Source: Bacillota bacterium (GTDB lineage Bacteria > Bacillota > Clostridia > Acetivibrionales > DSM-1351). Taken from it: 5,699 nucleotides of DNA. The notes under the pieces are model-generated. The model was not told the DNA's origin. It searched no databases and was given only the letters and a program-made list of their open reading frames with translations. Within the stretch, counting starts at the first letter, position 1, and each line of letters starts with the position of its first letter. Positions 1 through 5,048 of this stretch are shown here, piece by piece. The DNA is taken from NCBI GenBank assembly GCA_023436515.1, contig JAEZIV010000003.1, positions 1 through 5,699 of the forward strand, given 5' to 3'. A program made the translations under genes and the position numbers.

Positions 1-1657
1 TTACATTATTGTTCTAGTATTAATGATAATCATTGTAGGAATAAGCATGTTTTCAACCCAATCCCTAAAATGGCAAGCGGATGAATTAATATCTAATGTT
101 ATTCCAATTAGTAGAGCAGCAGATGCAATATTAACCGACTTAGTTAATGAAGAGACTGGTGTACGTGGATATCTTGTATCCGGAGACGAAAGATATCTTG
201 ATCCTTTCAAATCCGGGAGAGCTGATATCAGAAAACACCTTCAGGAAGTTGAATCAAGACTGGATAAGCATCCAATTATGGCAGAGCTGATTGAAGAAGC
301 CAAGCCAAAGATTGATGCTATTGAGCAATATTTTGATTCACAAATCACACTTATCAAGGAAGGTAAATTAGCTGAGGCCCGTTCAAAGGCAGGTGACGGC
401 AAGCAGCTTTTTGACAGCTATCGTGAGTCCCACGAAAAAATTCATCAGGACATTGAGAAGTTAACAAACGATGCCCAGAACATAATTGATAAAGTACAAA
501 ACAATACTTATTCTACAATCGGTATAATAAGCCTAATTGCTGTTTTAATTACAGTAATAATATCCTTCCTTTTGATAAGGCACATTTCCATCCCTGTAAA
601 AAAAGTGTCTGATACCTTGCGTCGCGTATCGGAAGGAGATTTAAAGGTTGATACTCTCAATATAAGAAGTAAGGATGAGATTGGTGTACTGGTGACCTCC
701 TTAAATAAAATGGTAACGAATATGAGCGCAATACTGATAAAAGTAAGTGATGTTTCCTCTCAGGTTGCAGCCTCCTCGGAAGAACTGACAGCCAGTGCCG
801 AGCAGTGTACAAGAGCAAACGAGCAAATCGCTGAGGCAACACTAAAAAACGCCTCGGGGGCAGAAGAACAATTAAACAGCATAAATAATACCACTGATAC
901 CATCATAAAAATATCCGATAATATTCAGGAGATAGCTGAAAACAGCAAAGTGATGTTTACTTTATCTGATAAGGCCTATTCAGCCTCTGAGCATGGAATT
1001 ATCATAGTAAATAATGTGGTGGAACAAATGAACGACATAACCGCCACTGTCAGTGAATCAGAAAACGTAATCCGTAAGCTGGGCGAGCACTCTAAAGAAA
1101 TAGGAAACATAATAGCGATAATTACAGGAATTACAGATCAAACTAACCTGCTTGCATTAAATGCAGCAATTGAGGCAGCTCGTGCAGGAGAACAGGGCAA
1201 GGGCTTTGCCGTTGTTGCAGACGAGATTCGAACTCTTGCCGAACAATCTAAAGCTTCAGCTTCTAAAATAGCCCGCTTTGTAAAAGAAATTCAAAGCGAA
1301 ACTGATAATGCAGTAACAACAATTAATATAGGAAATCAAAAGGTTAAAGATGGTCTTGCTCAAACACAGCAAGTGTCTGAAACCTTCCAGGAAATCAAAG
1401 CAGACGTAACAAATGTAAACCAAAAGGTAAAGGATGTAATGTCCTCTATAGAGCTTGTTTCAATCCAGAGTCATGAAATTGTTACTAATTCTGAAACCAT
1501 AAGAAAAGCTGCAGAGGAGGGAGCAATATTAAGCCAGGAAAATTCCGCTGCAAATGAAGAGCAGGTGGCCACAATGGAGGAAATAACCTCCTCAGCACAG
1601 TCCCTAGCCGATCTTGCCGGAGAGCTACAGACCTCAATTTCAATCTTCAAGATTTAA
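1..1657 (+). CDS. Methyl-accepting chemotaxis protein with CHASE3-like sensor domain (5' end cut by window edge)
   Basis: Membrane chemoreceptor that would signal through CheW/CheA. The frame is open to the left edge and begins inside a hydrophobic helix. The first in-frame ATG, at 23, sits inside that helix and has no ribosome binding site, so the real start lies upstream. Numbering from that ATG, residues 1-10 end TM1. Residues about 25-155 are an extracytoplasmic helical domain whose EETGVRGYLVSGDERYL stretch fits CHASE3. TM2 is about 163-185 and HAMP about 186-238. The rest, about 239-542, is the cytoplasmic coiled-coil hairpin with the conserved tip DQTNLLALNAAIEAARAGEQ near 372-391. Arms of roughly 22 heptads each suggest the 44-heptad class. 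No C-terminal CheR-tethering pentapeptide is seen. The ligand cannot be inferred. No che gene is adjacent in the window. Confidence 0.95.
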   Translation, partial: YIIVLVLMIIIVGISMFSTQSLKWQADELISNVIPISRAADAILTDLVNEETGVRGYLVSGDERYLDPFKSGRADIRKHLQEVESRLDKHPIMAELIEEAKPKIDAIEQYFDSQITLIKEGKLAEARSKAGDGKQLFDSYRESHEKIHQDIEKLTNDAQNIIDKVQNNTYSTIGIISLIAVLITVIISFLLIRHISIPVKKVSDTLRRVSEGDLKVDTLNIRSKDEIGVLVTSLNKMVTNMSAILIKVSDVSSQVAASSEELTASAEQCTRANEQIAEATLKNASGAEEQLNSINNTTDTIIKISDNIQEIAENSKVMFTLSDKAYSASEHGIIIVNNVVEQMNDITATVSESENVIRKLGEHSKEIGNIIAIITGITDQTNLLALNAAIEAARAGEQGKGFAVVADEIRTLAEQSKASASKIARFVKEIQSETDNAVTTINIGNQKVKDGLAQTQQVSETFQEIKADVTNVNQKVKDVMSSIELVSIQSHEIVTNSETIRKAAEEGAILSQENSAANEEQVATMEEITSSAQSLADLAGELQTSISIFKI

Positions 1658-1670
1658 TAAAAGTGTTTAC

Positions 1671-1707
1671 CAAGTCACAGGGAGCAATTCCTGTGACTTG
1701 TTTTTTT
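1671..1707 (+). terminator. Rho-independent terminator of the MCP gene
   Basis: Arms CAAGTCACAGG (1671-1681) and CCTGTGACTTG (1690-1700) form a perfect 11-bp stem with an 8-nt loop, followed directly by seven T. It starts 13 bases after the MCP stop. It also lies just past the end of the convergent CDF gene. Read on the minus strand the stem is followed by a T tract only after about eight other bases, so termination in that direction would be weaker. Confidence 0.93.
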
Positions 1708-1714
1708 ATCAGAC

Positions 1715-2587
1715 TTATGCATGATCAAAGGGTTCAATATGGGCTATAACCTCAATGTTACTACTTATCTCCTGCTGCATTTTTTCTTCAATCAAATGAA
1801 TTAATTTATGAGATTCTTCCACGCTCATATTTGGCTCAGTAATAATATGCATATCGATATGTAAATCGTTCTCATACCCCCGGCTCCGGATATTGTGAGC
1901 ATCTATGACCTGTTCGAAGCTCAGGGCAATACCCCTGATTTTTTCGGTATTTACAGCAACTTTATCAACCAGAACTTTACTATTATCCTTAAATATTTCA
2001 TAGGCCGCATGAAAAATAAAGCCCGCTACAACAAGTGAGGCAATAGGGTCAATGATAGGGGGCAACCCTAGTTTAATTCCTACCAGCGTCACCAATACAC
2101 CAATCGAAACATATATATCACTTCTTGTATGCATCGAATCAGATATCAATATTTGACTCCCCAGCTTTTTGCCCCTCTTGTATTCACAGATACACACAAA
2201 AACGTTAATACAAAGGGTCACAAGTAGTGCGATAAGGCTTTCCAAGGTAATTTCAGGTATTACAGGACTAAGAAATCTGCCTATTGTGTCCAGAACTATT
2301 TTCCCACCCATAAAGAAGAGCATTGCTGCAATAAAAAGAGCAGAAAGTGTTTCAAACTTTTTATGCCCATAAGGGTGGTCCTCATCAACGGGCTTGGAGG
2401 CAAACCACAGTCCTATCAAACCCACTATATTGGATGAGCCGTCTGATAAGGAATGATAGCCGTCAGCAGACATACTGGCACTTTTTATAGCTGTACCAAT
2501 AGCAATTTTGAGTATGGCAACTCCCAGGTTGGCAAACAAAATAATCCATAGAACCCGCCTTACTTTTTTATAAACCATTTCTATCAT
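1715..2587 (-). CDS. Cation diffusion facilitator (CDF) family metal exporter, predicted Ni/Co (or Zn) efflux
   Basis: Proton-coupled antiporter of the inner membrane that expels divalent transition metals. The protein has 290 residues from the chosen ATG. Six TM helices lie at about 12-34, 37-63, 78-105, 114-135, 148-172 and 177-199, followed by a cytoplasmic dimerisation domain (about 200-290). The transport site is HxxxD in TM2 (H45, D49, in ADGYHSLSDG) and HxxxD in TM5 (H153, D157, in SMHTRSD), the same numbers as the YiiP site residues. The conserved DEDHPYGHKKFE loop is at 68-79. His 231, 243, 247, 260 and 283 in the tail could form regulatory metal sites. A TTG at 2608 would add seven residues, but AAAGG nine bases before the ATG at 2587 favours the shorter form. 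HxxxD/HxxxD is usual for Zn-type CDFs, yet the leader RNA matches the NiCo riboswitch, so Co2+/Ni2+ are the preferred inferred substrates. czcD is the name commonly used in this context. Confidence 0.93.
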   Translation of the reverse strand: MIEMVYKKVRRVLWIILFANLGVAILKIAIGTAIKSASMSADGYHSLSDGSSNIVGLIGLWFASKPVDEDHPYGHKKFETLSALFIAAMLFFMGGKIVLDTIGRFLSPVIPEITLESLIALLVTLCINVFVCICEYKRGKKLGSQILISDSMHTRSDIYVSIGVLVTLVGIKLGLPPIIDPIASLVVAGFIFHAAYEIFKDNSKVLVDKVAVNTEKIRGIALSFEQVIDAHNIRSRGYENDLHIDMHIITEPNMSVEESHKLIHLIEEKMQQEISSNIEVIAHIEPFDHA

Positions 2588-2596
2588 GAGCTTCAA

Positions 2597-2602
2597 CCTT
2601 TC
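2597..2602 (-). promoter_or_regulatory. Ribosome binding site of the CDF gene
   Basis: GAAAGG on the minus strand lies nine bases before the ATG at 2587. It overlaps the codons of the upstream TTG reading and is the reason for choosing the ATG. The TTG itself has only a weak purine stretch before it. Confidence 0.6.
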
Positions 2603-2695
2603 AAACAATTCTTATTCTCTTAAATAAAAAAACTTTAATTACAGGAAACACTCCAGAGGCATAGGAGGACTAAAAGCAGTGAGCTTCCTTACGCT

Positions 2696-2749
2696 AAAAA
2701 AATACCTGTGGCACCATAATTCTCATAATTATAGTCCCACAGGTATTTT
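2696..2749 (-). terminator. Riboswitch expression platform: intrinsic terminator in the CDF leader
   Basis: On the minus strand AAAATACCTGTGG (2749-2737) pairs perfectly with CCACAGGTATTTT (2711-2699), 13 bp, and the T run continues to 2696. The 25-base interior contains a second small stem (AATTAT/ATAATT). The 5' arm uses bases that the aptamer needs for P4 and for its conserved UGUGGGAC segment, so aptamer folding and terminator folding exclude each other. That gives an ON switch: metal-bound aptamer, no terminator, exporter made. The A run on the other side gives the plus strand a shorter T4 tail, so weak bidirectional action is possible. Confidence 0.9.
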
Positions 2750-2812
2750 CCCCGTTGCCGACGTTTGCCGGCCCAGCCCCACACACTTTACAGTGCATCG
2801 CCTGCTCTAATT
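2727..2812 (-). ncRNA. NiCo (czcD-type) riboswitch aptamer
   Basis: On the minus strand the leader carries GAGCAGGC (2807-2800), then three hairpins in a four-way-junction layout. P2 is AUGCACU/AGUGUGU with a GUAA tetraloop (2798-2781). The joining segment is GGGGCUGG (2780-2773). P3 is GCCGGC/GUCGGC with an AAAC loop (2772-2757), followed by AA. P4 is CGGG/CCUG (2754-2740), followed by UGGGAC (2739-2734). P1 is formed by AAUUAG (2812-2807) with CUA, a two-base bulge and AUU (2734-2727), and is AU-rich and weak. The order and wording of the conserved segments agree with the NiCo class as I remember it, whose members sit before CDF and other heavy-metal transporter genes and bind Ni2+ or Co2+ cooperatively. 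Position before a CDF exporter and overlap with a terminator agree. A covariance-model search was not possible here. Confidence 0.85.
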
Positions 2813-2845
2813 GTATTATTTTTATCAATAAATCAGTATTAATAT

Positions 2846-2875
2846 AGTTTATGCTGCAGCAGGTATAAATGTCAA
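2846..2875 (-). promoter_or_regulatory. Candidate sigma-A promoter for the riboswitch-CDF transcript
   Basis: On the minus strand a perfect TTGACA (2875-2870) is followed after 18 bases by TAAACT (2851-2846, four of six matches to TATAAT). The start would fall near 2839, about 27 bases before the aptamer P1. The 10-bp palindrome TGCTGCAGCA (2861-2852) fills half of the spacer and could be an operator. It lies 25 bases past the kinase stop codon, so the CDF gene probably has its own promoter besides any read-through. Confidence 0.5.
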
Positions 2876-2899
2876 TTATTAATAAAAAAATTTTTTGTC

Positions 2900-4366
2900 C
2901 TATTCATATATATCAGAAAACTCGATACTTATTTTTTTAACGTGGCTGTCATCAATATTTTGAAGCGCCTCTACCTTCTCATAATCTAAAAGTATAACAT
3001 CGGGTAGTACTATAATAAACTCACTTCCCTCCCCAAGCTTGCTATCCACTACAATGCTTCCGTTATGCATTTCTACAAGTGCCTTCACGAGGGATAAGCC
3101 AATTCCGCTGCCTTCTGCCTTTTTGGTCAAGGTTCTGTCTACTTGCACAAATCTTTCAAATATGGACTGTCTCATTTCAAAAGGTATTCCCACTCCTGTA
3201 TCCTTTACCGATATAATCACTTTACCCTCCTCAATATATATATTAACAAAAATACTTCCACCCTTATCAGTAAATTTAACTGCATTTGACAAAAGATTTA
3301 GCATGATCCTCTCAATTTTATCAGGGTCACAGGATATGATTTTTTCTTCTATCTCAGTATCAAAGGTAACGGTCAACCCTTTATTTTCTACATATGTAGC
3401 AACCGACATGGTTATATCCTCAACAACCTTTATTATATCCGCATTTACAAGCTTAACATCAAAGCTTGAGGCATCTATCTTTGTAATATCAATAAGATTG
3501 CCAATAAGCCTTAACAGTCTGAAGGAGTTTTGCTTGATCAGCTTAAGGTACTTAGGTACACTGGCATTATTATAGCCCTCCTGTAAAAGTGCATTACTCA
3601 TCATCTGTTCGGCGCAGTAGATAACATTTAGAGGCGTTTTCAGCTCATGGGATATGTTGGCAAAGAATACCGTTCTCATTTCCTCCGATTCCTTAAGCTT
3701 TTTGTTAGCTGCTTCCAGCTCATTTTTAGCTTCTAACAATTGCTTTCTGGTAATGAAGTCTTTTATGTAAACCTCATATATCAGATTTGATACTATGTAT
3801 GATATTAGGATCAAAATTGATGAATTTACAATATGACTGTTCAACACTTTTTTGTCATCTACAAGTAGGAATAATCCCGAAATGAAAACTGCCAGAGAGA
3901 CCAAATGTGTCAGAAAGGATTCTAAGGGCTCCAGATACAAGCAAGCTGATATTCCGAAAACGCAAACAATATAGGCTGATATCTGTCCGCTTATAAATAA
4001 ACCATTTAACCCCATGAATACGCCCCAGTACATTGTGACAGTCATTAAGCTAACGTAAAGACATTTCATGCTTTTAAAAATATTGTGTTTCCTGTGAAGT
4101 CTTAAAAGAACGAACCATGCTATAAGCAGAGTAAACATTATCAAATGTGAGTAATATAAATATAAGTATGCAGTATGTCCACTTCTCAAGGGCTTATAGA
4201 TAAGCAAATCCACCAGTATAAGTACAAAATCTAAAAACAACAGTGCTTTACCCAGTAATTCACATCTCTCGATATTTGAATTTACTCTATAATCACAGAA
4301 CTCGTGTTTATACTTTTCCATACTATCATTGGAACTCTTTCTCATAAAGGTTTTATACAGCTCCAC
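2900..4366 (-). CDS. Membrane-bound sensor histidine kinase (six TM helices, no receiver domain)
   Basis: ATP-dependent autophosphorylating kinase of a two-component system. It has 488 residues from the chosen GTG. Six hydrophobic segments at about 40-57, 66-88, 102-123, 128-145, 151-170 and 179-200 form an integral-membrane sensor with little extracellular mass. A coiled coil follows (about 210-232), then HisKA with the H-box FFANISHELKTPLN (phospho-acceptor H240). The HATPase_c domain has the N-box NLLSNAVKFT (N357, N361), G1 DTGVGIP (D389), the F-box IFERF (402-406) and G2 GSGIGLSL (419-426). A tail of about 30 residues follows. No PAS, GAF, HAMP or receiver domain is visible, and no His- or Cys-rich metal site stands out. 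No response regulator is adjacent, so within the window it is an orphan. A GTG at 4381 would add five residues but has a poor ribosome site. No convincing terminator follows the TAG, so some read-through into the CDF leader is possible. The signal is unknown. Confidence 0.93.
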   Translation of the reverse strand: MELYKTFMRKSSNDSMEKYKHEFCDYRVNSNIERCELLGKALLFLDFVLILVDLLIYKPLRSGHTAYLYLYYSHLIMFTLLIAWFVLLRLHRKHNIFKSMKCLYVSLMTVTMYWGVFMGLNGLFISGQISAYIVCVFGISACLYLEPLESFLTHLVSLAVFISGLFLLVDDKKVLNSHIVNSSILILISYIVSNLIYEVYIKDFITRKQLLEAKNELEAANKKLKESEEMRTVFFANISHELKTPLNVIYCAEQMMSNALLQEGYNNASVPKYLKLIKQNSFRLLRLIGNLIDITKIDASSFDVKLVNADIIKVVEDITMSVATYVENKGLTVTFDTEIEEKIISCDPDKIERIMLNLLSNAVKFTDKGGSIFVNIYIEEGKVIISVKDTGVGIPFEMRQSIFERFVQVDRTLTKKAEGSGIGLSLVKALVEMHNGSIVVDSKLGEGSEFIIVLPDVILLDYEKVEALQNIDDSHVKKISIEFSDIYE

Positions 4367-4372
4367 AGCAAA

Positions 4373-4379
4373 CCCCTCC
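4373..4379 (-). promoter_or_regulatory. Ribosome binding site that fixes the kinase GTG start
   Basis: GGAGGGG on the minus strand ends six bases before the GTG at 4366 and is the only strong Shine-Dalgarno match here. It falls inside codons 2-3 of the longer reading from 4381, which argues against that longer start. Confidence 0.75.
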
Positions 4380-4501
4380 ACATCTCTATTAACAGTTTTT
4401 TAGTAATATAACAATATTTTACACGATTACGTATTTTCCTTCATTTTTTCGATTTTCCCACAAAAATTAGGAAAATAGTCTAATTATTTTACAAAAAAAG
4501 A

Positions 4502-4527
4502 AACACTTGAACATTTATTCATGTTTG
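4502..4527. promoter_or_regulatory. Upstream ArsR/SmtB-type 12-2-12 operator
   Basis: An imperfect inverted repeat with half-sites AACACTTGAACA (4502-4513) and TATTCATGTTTG (4516-4527) around a TT centre. The core TGAACA-TT-TATTCA is very close to the TGAACA/TATTCA core of the SmtB/ZiaR/CzrA family operators. It ends three bases before the -35 box of the repressor gene, on the upstream side. It could also affect the divergent kinase gene, whose own promoter I could not place. Confidence 0.7.
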
Positions 4528-4529
4528 TA

Positions 4530-4558
4530 TTGACATATTTAGCCTACGTACATATAAT
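4530..4558 (+). promoter_or_regulatory. Consensus sigma-A promoter of the cadC-cadA operon
   Basis: TTGACA (4530-4535) and TATAAT (4553-4558) are both perfect and separated by the ideal 17 bases. The predicted start is near 4565, at the edge of the downstream operator. Such a strong promoter makes sense for an operon held down by a repressor. Confidence 0.92.
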
Positions 4559-4566
4559 GATAATAT

Positions 4567-4592
4567 AACATATGAATACTTATTCAATTGTT
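4567..4592. promoter_or_regulatory. Downstream ArsR/SmtB-type 12-2-12 operator overlapping the start of transcription
   Basis: Half-sites AACATATGAATA (4567-4578) and TATTCAATTGTT (4581-4592) flank a CT centre. The inner TGAATA/TATTCA is a perfect 6-2-6 palindrome and the outer AACA/TGTT also pair. It begins at about +2, so bound repressor would block RNA polymerase. Its centre is 65 bp from that of the upstream operator. Confidence 0.85.
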
Positions 4593-4603
4593 CAACTCAC
4601 GAG

Positions 4604-4608
4604 AGGAG
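4604..4608 (+). promoter_or_regulatory. Ribosome binding site of the repressor gene
   Basis: AGGAG nine bases before the ATG at 4618. This rejects the longer in-frame TTG reading from 4588, which would begin inside the operator and has no ribosome site. Confidence 0.85.
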
Positions 4609-4617
4609 ATAACGTAC

Positions 4618-4986
4618 ATGACTGAAAACAGGCTTGATATTGACAGATGCGATTGCAATGTAATTCATCAGGATATTGTAGACATGGTTAAGGAAAATAT
4701 GCCTATAGAGGAAAATCTATACGACCTGGCAGAGCTCTTCAAAGTCTTTGGAGATACAACCAGAATTAAAATACTATACGCTCTTTACTCTTCAGAAATG
4801 TGTGTTTGCGACATTGCCGTTTTACTTAACATGACACAGTCAGCAATTTCACATCAATTAAGGGTGCTGAAGCAAGCAAAGCTTGTAAAATACCGCAAGG
4901 AGGGTAAAATAGTTTTTTATTCCCTTGATGATGAGCATGTTAAGATGATATTTGATCAGGGCTTAACTCACATTACTGAAAAATAA
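4618..4986 (+). CDS. cadC: ArsR/SmtB family metal-sensing repressor, CadC-like
   Basis: Dimeric winged-helix repressor that leaves DNA when metal binds. It has 122 residues, the usual size for CadC. The helix-turn-helix is about 64-88, with recognition helix TQSAISHQLRVLKQ, and the wing is KYRKEGKIVFYSL. Two metal sites are visible. The alpha-3N site would use C62 and C64 (in EMCVCDIA) with C11 and C13 of the N-terminal arm, the thiolate set that senses Cd/Pb/Bi in CadC. The alpha-5 site has D105 and H107 (DDEH) with H118 and E121, matching the D-x-H...H-x-x-E spacing of CadC, SmtB and CzrA for Zn. It probably represses its own promoter through the two flanking 12-2-12 operators. A P1B-2 ATPase gene follows after 62 bases with no terminator, so the two form an operon. 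A Zn- or Pb-specific relative is possible. Confidence 0.93.
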   Translation: MTENRLDIDRCDCNVIHQDIVDMVKENMPIEENLYDLAELFKVFGDTTRIKILYALYSSEMCVCDIAVLLNMTQSAISHQLRVLKQAKLVKYRKEGKIVFYSLDDEHVKMIFDQGLTHITEK

Positions 4987-4987
4987 A

Positions 4988-5006
4988 ACCACTTGATTAA
5001 GGTGGT
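4988..5006 (+). other. Small hairpin between repressor and ATPase genes
   Basis: ACCACTT (4988-4994) can pair with AAGGTGGT (4999-5006), allowing one bulged G, around a GATT loop. There is no T tract, so it is not a terminator. It buries AAGGTGG, a possible ribosome site for a TTG at 5010. It may be an mRNA stabilising or translational element, or chance. Confidence 0.3.
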
Positions 5007-5038
5007 AAATTGAACATATCTCTTGAAATGACAGGAAG

Positions 5039-5044
5039 AAGGGG
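5039..5044 (+). promoter_or_regulatory. Ribosome binding site of the ATPase gene
   Basis: AAGGGG lies four bases before the ATG at 5049 (six if counted from AAGG), within a purine-rich stretch from 5033. In-frame alternatives are ATG at 5028, with no ribosome site, and TTG at 5010, preceded by AAGGTGG. Confidence 0.55.
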
Positions 5045-5048
5045 TTTT

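Noticed and set aside
2169..2372. Plus-strand 67-codon frame inside the CDF gene, and minus-strand frames at 1-210 and 657-842 inside the MCP gene
   Set aside because: All are opposite strong coding genes, without ribosome sites or recognisable domains.
2641..2690. Imperfect inverted repeat (GGAA..CACT with AGTG..TTCC) in the CDF leader between riboswitch terminator and start codon
   Set aside because: Pairing is short and broken with a long loop. It may be a leader fold but is not distinguishable from chance.
2679..2810. Plus-strand 43-codon frame from a GTG with AGGAGG ten bases upstream, running to a TAA
   Set aside because: It lies antisense across the riboswitch and terminator, encodes no recognisable or well-composed protein, and the RNA structure on the other strand explains the sequence better.
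2883..2896. A-run followed by T-run just after the kinase stop, as a possible terminator
   Set aside because: The stem would be only A-T pairs with no GC content and no loop, which is too weak for an intrinsic terminator.
3039..3575. Plus-strand open frame of 178 codons inside the kinase gene
   Set aside because: It is opposite the HisKA/HATPase region of a clearly real kinase, has no ribosome site, and its composition is that of an antisense shadow.
4382..4500. Search for a kinase promoter and Spo0A or other known boxes in the AT-rich stretch upstream of the kinase
   Set aside because: Several partial -10 or -35 matches exist in AT-rich DNA, but none has both hexamers at proper spacing, and no clear Spo0A box was found.
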